This document shows positions 1 to 5,345 of a stretch of DNA of 6,677 bases, in pieces (positions within the stretch are counted from its first letter, which is position 1; each line of letters opens with the position of its first letter). The notes below the pieces were generated by a model that made no database searches, was not told where the DNA came from, and was given only the letters and a program-made list of their open reading frames with translations. The position numbers and the translations under genes are program-made. Source of the DNA: Chrysiogenia bacterium (lineage in GTDB: Bacteria > JAGRBM01); assembly GCA_020434085.1 (NCBI GenBank), contig JAGRBM010000310.1:1-6677 (forward strand). The letters run 5' to 3'.

Positions 1-50
1 ACTTTTCAAGATACGGATTTTTCAAAAACGCGCAAGGGGGCGGCGGCCCA

Positions 51-110
51 AGATGGACCGAGATGACCCACGATGGTCCGCGATGGCCTAAGATGACCCG
101 AGATGGACCG
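51..110. repeat. Six tandem 10-bp repeats, noncoding
   Basis: Six consecutive units of exactly 10 bp (starting at 51, 61, 71, 81, 91 and 101) share the pattern (A/C)GATG(G/A)NCC(G/A or T)(G/A). The first and last units are identical (AGATGGACCG). The 10-bp period is not a multiple of three, so it is not a coding repeat. It sits about 35 bp beyond the terminator of the leftward lipoprotein gene, between that gene and whatever lies left of the window. I do not recognise it as a named repeat family. Confidence 0.85.
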
Positions 111-144
111 CACTTTTTTTGAAGAAACGTGGGGGTTTTGCGAG

Positions 145-180
145 AAAAAAAACGGCCCGCTCTTTCGAGCGGGCCGTTTT
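145..180 (-). terminator. Rho-independent terminator of the propeller lipoprotein gene
   Basis: A 14-bp perfect stem (149-162 paired with 167-180, core CGGCCCGCTC) closes a 4-nt loop (163-166). Read on the minus strand it runs into eight T residues (complement of 145-152). It begins 25 bp after the stop codon of the leftward gene. The plus-strand side also ends in TTTT, so some bidirectional activity is possible. Confidence 0.93.
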
Positions 181-205
181 CCTCTTCCCGGCTTTTCGTC
201 GGGGC

Positions 206-1723
206 TTAGTTCATTTCAAAGACGCTCAGGTCGCCGGACTTTTCGTTGGCGCACAGGACGTAGAGCTTGTTGCCCTTGTAGTAGAGGGCGATGCCCTCGG
301 GGGCTTTCGAGCCCTTGGGAAGCGCCGCGACCTCCACCACCATGGGCTTTGCCGGGTCCTTGATCTCAACGAGCGCCAGGGCACTGGCGCGCTCGAGGGC
401 GACGATGGCCATGGTGACGCCGCGTCGCTCGAAAGCGATGACGGTCTCGGGCTCGCTGCCCTTGGAGTCGCTGCGACCGTCGGGGTAGACGCCCGCGGCG
501 TGGGCGGCCTCGTCGATCTGGTTGCCGGTATCACCCAGCAGCATGCCGGTGGCCGCGTCGAAGACGCTCATGGTGCGGCCGCCGCCCTTGGGCAGGTCCT
601 CGGGCGTCTTGGCGGCCTTGGGTTCGGTATCGCCCTCGTCGGCGGTGAAGATCCACTTGCCGTTGGGGCTCACGGCCAGGCCGTCGGGTTCGCGGAAGGC
701 GGTCAGGCTCTGGGTAAACGAGATCTTGACGGGCTTGTCCTTGTCCTCTTCATCGATGAGGTCGGCCATGTGGGTCGTCGTTCCCAGGCCGAAGATGCGC
801 TCGACCGTAGCCTCCGGCAGGTTCACTACGGCGATGGCGTTGTTTTCCTGGAGTGTGACGTAGGCGGTCATGCCGTCGGGGCTGAACGCGACGTACTCGG
901 GCTCGAGGAACTTGGCGCGTCCGTTGGCGATCGGGACCATAATCTCTTCCTCGCCCTTGTCCTCGCGGCCGCGGACCTCGACGTAGTCGATGGTCCCCAG
1001 GCTCACCATTTTCTTCTTCGTGATCTCGCCGTCGCCGTCGAAGTCCATCTCCCCGGAGATCACGCCGTCACCGTTGATGTCGATGGGGCGCTCGAGGAAG
1101 CGCTTGTCGTCAACGGTGGGCATTCCCTCGATGCCGGCCACGTCGGGAAGCGGCACGTCGATGACCGAGGCGGTGGCGATGCCACCTCGCAGGTCGACGA
1201 CGGTGATGCTGCCCGGGGGCGAGTTGAAGGTTTTGCTGCCCGCATCGAAGTCGAAGTCTTCGCCCTCGTTGGCGACCACCAGGAAATTGCCGGTGGGATC
1301 GAACTCCACGCAGTCGGGGTGGAACCCGGTCGGCAGTTCCTTGACGATCGCGCCCGAGCTGGGCAGGCCCAGGATCAGGCGGCCCGGGCCGCGCACGCTG
1401 CCGCTGCGCACGCCGGCGGCAAAGAGGTTCCATTCAGGATGCAGCGCCACGCTGGTGAGTTCCTCGCCCTCGGCGAGCATCAGGTCGTAGCGGGCCTTGC
1501 GCCTGGGCGCAGTGGGATCAGAGAGGTCGAGGATGTCGACGAATCCCTTTTCGGAGTTCGTAACCGCCGCCATATCGGAGGCCGACTGGACACTGACGAT
1601 CTCGGTGCCTTTTTTCTCTCCCGAGTGGTAGTCGCCCACGTGGGTGAGCTTGCCGCTGCAGGCGGAGGCGAGGCCGGTCAGCGCGGTGAGGGCGAGCAGG
1701 GCGATAAAATTGTTGGGTTTCAT
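206..1723 (-). CDS. Choice-of-anchor I family beta-propeller lipoprotein
   Basis: This encodes a 505-residue protein exported as a lipoprotein: the N-terminus MKPNNFIALLALTALTGL is a short basic-hydrophobic signal ending in LASA before Cys22. The mature part has the repeated blades typical of the choice-of-anchor I / alkaline-phosphatase-like propeller group: VVANEGE (149-155), EPEYVAFSPDGMTAYVTLQE (274-293), EPDGLAVSPNGKWIFTADEG (345-364), SDSKGSEPETV (418-428), and a closing CANEKSGDLSVFEM (491-504). Residues 215-238 hold two back-to-back DxNGDG/DxDGDG calcium-binding type loops. The start is supported by AAGGAAG (minus strand, complement of 1734-1740) about 10 nt upstream. The family is extracytoplasmic and its biochemical role is generally unproven; enzymatic activity should not be assumed. 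It is monocistronic, divergent from the CblC-like gene and closed by its own terminator. Confidence 0.9.
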   Translation of the reverse strand: MKPNNFIALLALTALTGLASACSGKLTHVGDYHSGEKKGTEIVSVQSASDMAAVTNSEKGFVDILDLSDPTAPRRKARYDLMLAEGEELTSVALHPEWNLFAAGVRSGSVRGPGRLILGLPSSGAIVKELPTGFHPDCVEFDPTGNFLVVANEGEDFDFDAGSKTFNSPPGSITVVDLRGGIATASVIDVPLPDVAGIEGMPTVDDKRFLERPIDINGDGVISGEMDFDGDGEITKKKMVSLGTIDYVEVRGREDKGEEEIMVPIANGRAKFLEPEYVAFSPDGMTAYVTLQENNAIAVVNLPEATVERIFGLGTTTHMADLIDEEDKDKPVKISFTQSLTAFREPDGLAVSPNGKWIFTADEGDTEPKAAKTPEDLPKGGGRTMSVFDAATGMLLGDTGNQIDEAAHAAGVYPDGRSDSKGSEPETVIAFERRGVTMAIVALERASALALVEIKDPAKPMVVEVAALPKGSKAPEGIALYYKGNKLYVLCANEKSGDLSVFEMN

Positions 1724-1882
1724 GGCGCTTTGTCTTCCTTCTCGTGCGTCCCCCGCGGCGCGCGCGGGGCCGTTGTGCAGGGCCCAGTGTGCCCGGCCCG
1801 TTCAAAAGGGGCTGCGACGCTGCTGTTACCAATCGGTGACTCTTACCCTGCCGCGCGGGCCGTGGTATGAGAGCGGCCGTCT
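1724..1882. other. Divergent intergenic region between lipoprotein and CblC-like genes
   Basis: This 159-bp spacer must hold the promoters of both divergent genes. It contains a GC-only hairpin (CCCCGCG at 1751-1757 with CGCGGGG at 1763-1769) in what would be the leader of the leftward gene. I see no convincing promoter for the leftward gene. A possible rightward one is listed separately. Confidence 0.6.
1843..1871 (+). promoter_or_regulatory. Possible promoter of the CblC-like gene
   Basis: TTACCC (1843-1848) and TATGAG (1866-1871) are 17 bp apart and resemble sigma-70 elements only moderately. If used, transcription would begin about 5 nt before the ATG at 1883. That would explain the lack of a clear ribosome binding site there by near-leaderless initiation. 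Confidence 0.25.
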
Positions 1883-2686
1883 ATGGATGAATGGATCGAC
1901 ATCGAGGAAGGGCTGGCGGCGCGCCTCATGGAGGCTGGCCTCGACCTGTGCGCGGCCACCCAGGTGGGGCGCTACAATGCCACCATCGCCGCCCGGGCGC
2001 CCGAGTTCGAGCTGCCCGACTACGGAAACCCCAGGTCGCTGGTCGTCGTGATCGGCAACACCCGCGCGCTCTGGCCCCGGCTGCTCGAAGCCATGGCCGA
2101 AGACGAGACCCTGATGGGCCACCCCGACCCGGTCGATACCTACGCCCAGCGCGAGATCGAGCGGGCGGTCGAGGAGGTGGTCGAAGAGACCGGCATCGAG
2201 GCGAGCTACCGGCTCGCCGCCCACGTGCCCGAGCGCGGCGCGTCGGTCGAGAACGGCGGCGTCGCCATCCAGGAACTCGCCCGCATCGCCGGCATGGCCG
2301 ATCTCTCCCCGAGCAACCTCTCCGTCCACCCCGAGCATGGCCCGTGGATCGCACTGCGCGCCGCCGTGGTCTTCGACACCGAAGGCCCCGACGACACCGT
2401 GGTGGTGCAGGTCTGCAAGGACTGCGAGGCCCCGTGCACCGACGCGCTCGAAGCGGCGCTGCAGGCCACCCGCGCGTCGCAGCAGGATGAGGAAGAACCC
2501 CTCGACGATCCCGTCGCGCGCCACTGGGAAAAATGGCTCGACGTGCGCGAGGCCTGCCCCGTGGGAGAGGGATCGAAGTATCCGCCCGAGCAGAGCGAGT
2601 ATCACTACAAAAAAGACCGCGAGCAGCTTCGCAGTGAAGTGAAGAAGCAGCCGAAGAAGAAGCACAAGGCCTCGAAGAGGGACTGA
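1883..2686 (+). CDS. Bacterial MMACHC (CblC)-like cobalamin-processing protein
   Basis: The 267-residue product can be aligned by eye along nearly its whole length with human MMACHC, the B12 chaperone that removes the upper axial ligand of cobalamins. Matching blocks are VGRYN (28-32; human VAWYN), PDPVD (81-85; human TDPVD), HPEHGPWIALRAAVV (149-163; human HPRFGGWFAIRGVVL) and HWEKWLDVREA (214-224; human HWRDWTYRDA), then a PPEQSEYHY segment (234-242) matching human SEEQKAYF. Human Arg161 and Arg206 correspond to Arg159 and Arg222. Differences: human His122 is Arg134 here, and the human YYYQ insertion loop is absent. Residues 178-185 form a CxxCxxxC motif, with another Cys at 225. The last 20 residues are a Lys-rich tail. 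Related B12-binding proteins (QueG, reductive dehalogenases) share the fold, so the substrate is not certain. No strong Shine-Dalgarno precedes the ATG. Confidence 0.82.
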   Translation: MDEWIDIEEGLAARLMEAGLDLCAATQVGRYNATIAARAPEFELPDYGNPRSLVVVIGNTRALWPRLLEAMAEDETLMGHPDPVDTYAQREIERAVEEVVEETGIEASYRLAAHVPERGASVENGGVAIQELARIAGMADLSPSNLSVHPEHGPWIALRAAVVFDTEGPDDTVVVQVCKDCEAPCTDALEAALQATRASQQDEEEPLDDPVARHWEKWLDVREACPVGEGSKYPPEQSEYHYKKDREQLRSEVKKQPKKKHKASKRD

Positions 2687-2711
2687 GCGCTTACGACCGT
2701 ACGCTTCGGCT

Positions 2712-2729
2712 GATTCGGGGCTCCGAATC
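2712..2729. other. 7-bp hairpin after the CblC-like gene
   Basis: GATTCGG (2712-2718) pairs perfectly with CCGAATC (2723-2729) around a GGCT loop, 25 bp past the stop codon. No T-run follows on either side, so it is not a canonical intrinsic terminator. It could be an mRNA 3' end or processing structure. Confidence 0.5.
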
Positions 2730-2773
2730 GTGCACCTGCACGTGCACGAGCACGTGCACGAGCACGTGCACGC
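2730..2773. repeat. 12-bp GCACGTGCAC tandem array
   Basis: GCACGTGCAC occurs three times at exact 12-bp spacing (2738-2747, 2750-2759, 2762-2771), preceded by a related GTGCACCT. Each unit contains the self-complementary GCACGTGC. The array directly abuts the hairpin at 2712-2729 and lies about 90 bp before the aldo/keto reductase start. Read in frame it would give alternating His residues, but the reductase has a much better start downstream, so I treat it as noncoding. It may be a protein-binding array or a simple-sequence expansion. Confidence 0.8.
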
Positions 2774-2864
2774 TGAGAGGTCCCGGGGTCCGTTGCTGCG
2801 CTTGCAACCTCCCACCCGCCTCCGGCATCCTATGACCCACTCGAAAACCCTGGGGAGGCAATCC

Positions 2865-3896
2865 ATGGAATACCGCAGACTCGGCAGGAGCGGCGCGAAG
2901 GTCTCGGCGCTTTGTCTTGGCACGATGACCTTCGGCGAGGCCGACGAGAAATCCTTCATGCACAAGGTGGGCTGCGACGAGAAGACCTCGTTCGCCATCA
3001 TGGACCGCGCGCTCGAAGCAGGCATCAACTTCTTCGACACCGCCGACGTCTACGGCCAGGACGGCCTCACTGAGCGGATCATCGGCAAGTGGTTTCACAA
3101 GGAAGGCCGCCGCGACGAGGTGGTGCTGGCCACCAAGTGCCGCTTCACGATGGGCTTCGGGCCCAAAGCGAATCACTCGGGCGCCTCGCGGCTGCGCATC
3201 ATGCGCGCGGTCGAGGATTCTCTAAAGCGCCTGCAGACCGACCGCATCGATCTCTACCAGATCCACATGCAGGACTTCGAGACGCCCGAAGACGAGACGC
3301 TTCGCGCCCTCGATGACCTGGTGCGCCAGGGCAAGGTCCTCTACATCGGCGCGAGCAACTACGCCGCCTACCGCCTGGTGGAGAGCCTGTGCCTGAGCGA
3401 GAGCAAGCACCTGGAGAAATTCGTGACCCTGCAGGCCCAGTACTCTCTTGTAAAGCGCAACCTCGACCTCGAACACATCCCGGCGCTCGAGCGCTTTGGC
3501 CTGGGGCTGCTGCCCTGGTCGCCGCTTGCGGGCGGCTTCCTCTCGGGCAAGTACGACAAGGACGCCCCGCCGCCAGAGGGCGGGCGCCTCTCGCGCTGGA
3601 AGGACCGGCTCGCCGAGTACGGATCCGATCACAACTGGGCCGTGATCGAGGAAGTGAAGAAGGTTGCCGCCGAGCTGGGCGCCACCCCCAGCGAGGTCTC
3701 GCTGGCCTGGCTGCTCACGCGCCCCACAGTCAGCTCCGTCATCTTCGGCGCCCGCAGCCTCGAGCAGCTCGATGACAACGTGAAGGCCGCCGCCCTGGAA
3801 CTCCCCCACGAACACCAGCGCCGCCTCGACGAGGTAAGCCGGCTCAAACTCGACTACCCGTATAGCTTCATGGCGAACATCCAGAAGAAGTGGTAA
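2865..3896 (+). CDS. Aldo/keto reductase, NADP(H)-dependent
   Basis: This gives a 343-residue cytoplasmic oxidoreductase of the aldo/keto reductase superfamily, which reduces carbonyls with NAD(P)H on a TIM barrel. The catalytic tetrad is complete: Asp58 and Tyr63 (FDTADVYG), Lys91 (LATK) and His134 (YQIHMQD). The opening MEYRRLGRSGAKVSALCLGT is the typical family N-terminus, and GARSLEQLDDN (295-305) is the usual cofactor 2'-phosphate/adenine region. Length is normal for the 330-350 residue bacterial members. The ATG at 2865 is chosen because GGGGAGG (2852-2858) sits 6 nt upstream and the family homology begins exactly here. An in-frame GTG at 2730 would add 45 residues of His-rich and low-complexity sequence with no family match. 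The natural substrate cannot be read from sequence. Third positions are strongly GC, unlike the toxin gene that follows. Confidence 0.95.
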   Translation: MEYRRLGRSGAKVSALCLGTMTFGEADEKSFMHKVGCDEKTSFAIMDRALEAGINFFDTADVYGQDGLTERIIGKWFHKEGRRDEVVLATKCRFTMGFGPKANHSGASRLRIMRAVEDSLKRLQTDRIDLYQIHMQDFETPEDETLRALDDLVRQGKVLYIGASNYAAYRLVESLCLSESKHLEKFVTLQAQYSLVKRNLDLEHIPALERFGLGLLPWSPLAGGFLSGKYDKDAPPPEGGRLSRWKDRLAEYGSDHNWAVIEEVKKVAAELGATPSEVSLAWLLTRPTVSSVIFGARSLEQLDDNVKAAALELPHEHQRRLDEVSRLKLDYPYSFMANIQKKW

Positions 3897-3931
3897 ATAT
3901 TCCTTGACAGAATATTCCGATAGGGATTATT
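3896..3931 (+). promoter_or_regulatory. Toxin-antitoxin operator/promoter region with three half-sites
   Basis: AATATTCC occurs twice (3896-3903 and 3911-3918, 15 bp apart), and an inverted near-copy GGATTATT (3924-3931) forms an imperfect palindrome with the second. A perfect -35 hexamer TTGACA (3904-3909) lies exactly between the first two copies. A -10 at 17 bp would be TTATTG (3927-3932), overlapping the GTG start, so the exact promoter is unsettled. Repeated half-sites overlapping the promoter are usual for operons autorepressed by an XRE antitoxin. The first half-site overlaps the stop codon of the reductase. Confidence 0.55.
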
Positions 3932-4265
3932 GTGGCGACTGATGTTGTTGCCACGGATGAATTTCGGGAGTGGTATGACGCCCTTCCCGGATAAAGAAAC
4001 CGAGGCGGTTACGCGGGTAGTCGATCTGCTGGAGGAGAAAGGCGTGAATCTGCCTTTTCCGTATTCCAGCAAGATTACCGGGAGCGAAAAACTCTTCGAG
4101 CTGCGTGTCAACCATCGGGTCATTCGCATCCTTTACGCTTTCGACCCATCACGGAATGCGGTGTTGTTGCTGGGTGGTTCGAAGGAAGGTGACGATCGTT
4201 TTTATCAGCGCGAGGTGCCGAGGGCTGAAACCCTCTATGCGCGGTATCTCGAAGAACGGGAATAG
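3932..4265 (+). pseudogene. HigB/RelE-type (Gp49-like) toxin, frameshifted near the N-terminus
   Basis: The toxin is seen in two frames. From GTG 3932 (AGGGA at 3922-3926 as ribosome site) the frame reads MATDVVATDEFREWYDALP and then Gly and TAA (3992-3994). The frame +1 to it, from GAT at 3990, continues with DKETEAVTRVVDLLEEKG, then FELRVNHRVIRILYAFDP and LLGGSKEGDDRFYQREVP to the stop at 4263-4265. Joining the two by removing one C of CCC (3986-3988) gives a continuous protein of about 110 residues. It has the family's normal length and its usual N-terminal EFREWYDALPD helix. Family members are ribosome-dependent mRNA endonucleases. The alternative open-frame start (TTG 3930) gives an N-terminus with no family resemblance. 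The break may be a true mutation, a sequencing error, or +1 recoding. The gene is about 50-55% GC, well below its neighbours. Confidence 0.82.
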
Positions 4266-4284
4266 CCCGGCGGAAGACAGAGCC

Positions 4285-4593
4285 ATGAAAACCCATAAGT
4301 GGTCGGACATTCGAGACGCAAAGGTCGGGAAAAAGCGCGCGGCGCAGTTGCGGTCCGAAGCGCTGGCCGAGCTGGCCGAGGTGGAGGCGAGCCTCGCGCA
4401 GATTCGCAAGGCGCTGGGGATCACGCAGGCGCAGTTGGCAGAGCGGGCAGGGCTCACGCAGGGGGCCATTTCGAAGACCGAGAGCGGAATGCACGCCAGT
4501 CTGGAAACCCTGCGGGAGCTGATCGAGGCCCTGGGAGGGGAGCTCGACCTGGTGGCCCGCTTCGGTGAGACCCAGATCAAGCTGGGCGCCTGA
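4285..4593 (+). CDS. XRE-family antitoxin (HigA-like)
   Basis: The 102-residue product has an N-terminal helical segment rich in Ala, Glu and Arg (about 15-42) followed by an XRE/Cro helix-turn-helix. Helix 2 is TQAQLAERAG (47-56) and the recognition helix TQGAISKTES (58-67). The tail LIEALGGELDLVARF (79-93) is characteristic of antitoxins paired with RelE/HigB toxins. It lies 19 bp after the toxin stop, in the toxin-first order of higBA modules, and should both neutralise the toxin and repress the operon through the half-sites at 3896-3931. ATG 4285 has GGAAGA (4272-4277) 7 nt upstream. An open frame extending upstream to 4105 merely overlaps the toxin. The gene is intact and more GC-rich than the toxin. 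Confidence 0.9.
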   Translation: MKTHKWSDIRDAKVGKKRAAQLRSEALAELAEVEASLAQIRKALGITQAQLAERAGLTQGAISKTESGMHASLETLRELIEALGGELDLVARFGETQIKLGA

Positions 4594-4623
4594 GCCTTTT
4601 TCAGGTCCGACGAATAATAAAAG

Positions 4624-4652
4624 TTGCTTTCCTCAGAGAAACCCCCGATACT
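4624..4652 (+). promoter_or_regulatory. Promoter of RRM gene copy 1
   Basis: TTGCTT (4624-4629) and GATACT (4647-4652) are 17 bp apart. Both hexamers are preserved upstream of copy 2 (TTGATT and GATACT), which supports them. An inverted repeat AAACCC (4639-4644) / GGGTTT (4666-4671) brackets the -10 in both copies and may be an operator. The predicted transcription start is near 4659. Confidence 0.6.
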
Positions 4653-4658
4653 CTCGCC

Positions 4659-4862
4659 CCAACGAGGGTTTGATTCGTTACCCACCACTTCTCGCTTCCG
4701 GTTCATCCGCACGCCTTAAGTCTCAAGTAAACGGCCCCGACCATCGGTTCCAGGTAGTTCTGGAACGACCTGCGCGCATGCATTGCCACTGGAATGTGCC
4801 CGCAGGACCCGACGAAATGTGCCGTGGCCCAGCCGATTTATTCGAGAAATAAGGAATCTGTA
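4659..4862 (+). promoter_or_regulatory. Long structured 5' leader of RRM gene copy 1
   Basis: About 200 nt separate the predicted start of transcription from the ATG. Blocks identical to the copy 2 leader are CCCAACGAGGGTTTGATTCG (4658-4677), TTACCCACCACTTCTCGCTT (4678-4697), TAAGTCTCAAGTAAACGGCC (4717-4736), CATTGCCACTGGAATG (4781-4796) and GCCGTGGCCCAGCCGA (4821-4836). Hairpin A is GTTCCAG (4747-4753) with CTGGAAC (4760-4766). Hairpin B folds CATT(G)CC with GGAATG. AAGGA (4851-4855) is the ribosome site, 7 nt from the ATG. Noncoding conservation this strong suggests a regulatory RNA element. Confidence 0.65.
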
Positions 4863-5177
4863 ATGAAAGTTTATGTTGGCAATCTGCCCTTTAGCGCGAC
4901 CGAAGATGAGATCCGTGGCAAGTTCGAGGCCCATGGCCCCCTTTCCGAAGTGGCTCTTATCACCGATCGCGACACCGGCCGCCCCCGCGGTTTTGGTTTC
5001 GTGACCTTCGAGAACGCCGAAGACGCGCAAAACGCCATCTCGGCCCTCGACAACACCGACATGGGTGGCCGCAACCTCAAGGTCAACCAGGCCCAGGACC
5101 GTCAGCGTGGCGGCGGCGGCGGTGGTGGCGGCCGTGACCGTGGTGGTTACGGCGGCGGCGGACGCGATCGCTACTAA
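4863..5177 (+). CDS. Glycine-rich RRM RNA-binding protein, copy 1
   Basis: This 104-residue single-RRM protein has both RNA-contacting signatures: RNP2 VYVGNL (3-8) and RNP1 RGFGFVTF (42-49) with its aromatic residues intact. It ends in a Gly/Arg/Tyr tail (83-104: polyglycine, RDRGGYGGGG, RDRY). Proteins of this layout in bacteria, best known from cyanobacteria, are single-strand RNA binders often linked to cold adaptation; that role here is inference. ATG 4863 fits the AAGGA 7 nt upstream and the family N-terminus MKVYVGNLPF. An in-frame ATG at 4794 lies within the conserved noncoding leader and is not used. It has its own promoter, leader and terminator. It is 72/80 identical over the first 80 residues to the copy at 5559. 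Confidence 0.95.
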   Translation: MKVYVGNLPFSATEDEIRGKFEAHGPLSEVALITDRDTGRPRGFGFVTFENAEDAQNAISALDNTDMGGRNLKVNQAQDRQRGGGGGGGGRDRGGYGGGGRDRY

Positions 5178-5200
5178 GCGATCCGAAAGTTTGCAAAATG

Positions 5201-5236
5201 AAGAGCCCGGTCCGAGAGGACCGGGCTCTTTTGTTT
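5201..5236 (+). terminator. Rho-independent terminator of RRM copy 1
   Basis: AAGAGCCCGGTCC (5201-5213) pairs perfectly with GGACCGGGCTCTT (5218-5230) around GAGA, followed by TTGTTT. It begins 24 nt after the stop codon. The same core stem recurs after copy 2. Confidence 0.95.
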
Positions 5237-5273
5237 GGCGAAAAAGGGGGGCCGGAGAAGCCAGGTGCTCCCT

Positions 5274-5310
5274 AAGGGCCCTGCAGGGCGCCCTGAGCCC
5301 CTATTTTTTT
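5274..5310 (+). terminator. Possible second hairpin with T-run between RRM copies
   Basis: Two overlapping perfect palindromes, GCCCTGCAGGGC (5278-5289) and CAGGGCGCCCTG (5284-5295), are followed by GAGCCCCTA and seven T residues (5304-5310). It could be a backup terminator insulating copy 2 from copy 1. The T-run is 8 nt beyond the palindromes, so the fit to a standard terminator is imperfect. Confidence 0.3.
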
Positions 5311-5311
5311 G

Positions 5312-5339
5312 TTGATTTCTTTTCGAAAACCCTGATACT
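5312..5339 (+). promoter_or_regulatory. Promoter of RRM gene copy 2
   Basis: TTGATT (5312-5317) and GATACT (5334-5339) are 16 bp apart, corresponding to the copy 1 elements. The inverted repeat AAACCC (5327-5332) / GGGTTT (5353-5358) again brackets the -10. The predicted transcription start is near 5346. Confidence 0.6.
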
Positions 5340-5345
5340 TTTCAC

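Larger units (their letters stand above)
4624..5236 (+). repeat. Tandem duplication of an RRM transcription unit, copy 1
   Basis: This unit contains promoter, long leader, RRM coding region and terminator, all matched in the same order by 5312-5961. Start codons of the two copies are 696 bp apart. Coding regions, leader blocks and terminator stems are all recognisably homologous. Confidence 0.9.

Noticed and set aside
119-1870. 583-codon open frame on the plus strand opposite the propeller lipoprotein
   Set aside because: It is the antisense shadow of a well-supported gene: low-complexity Val/Gly/Ala/Asp/His composition, no family motif, and it runs through the terminator. High GC at third positions keeps the antisense frame open.
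2713-2773. CRISPR-like array at the GCACGTGCAC repeats
   Set aside because: The units are contiguous 12-bp tandem repeats with no unique spacers, so there is no CRISPR organisation.
2730-2864. 45-residue His-rich N-terminal extension of the aldo/keto reductase from GTG 2730
   Set aside because: The extension is produced by the noncoding repeat array and has no strong ribosome site. The ATG at 2865 has GGGGAGG 6 nt upstream and matches the family N-terminus.
1826-3040. 404-codon open frame on the minus strand across the CblC-like and reductase genes
   Set aside because: It is antisense to two recognisable proteins and crosses the 12-bp repeat array, where it reads as Cys/Thr/Ser repeats. No family resemblance.
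3222-3815. 197-codon minus-strand frame inside the reductase gene
   Set aside because: Antisense shadow of the reductase with no motif or start signal.
3930-3989. TTG 3930 as the true start of the toxin
   Set aside because: The peptide MWRLMLLPRMNFGSGM does not resemble the family N-terminus, whereas the adjacent frame from GTG 3932 gives EFREWYDALP, which does.
4105-4284. 60-residue N-terminal extension of the antitoxin
   Set aside because: It overlaps the toxin coding region in another frame. The ATG at 4285 has a suitable ribosome site and begins the conserved antitoxin sequence.
4589-4605. Terminator after the antitoxin (CCTGA/TCAGG hairpin)
   Set aside because: The stem is only 5 bp, overlaps the stop codon, and the T residues lie in the loop rather than after the stem.
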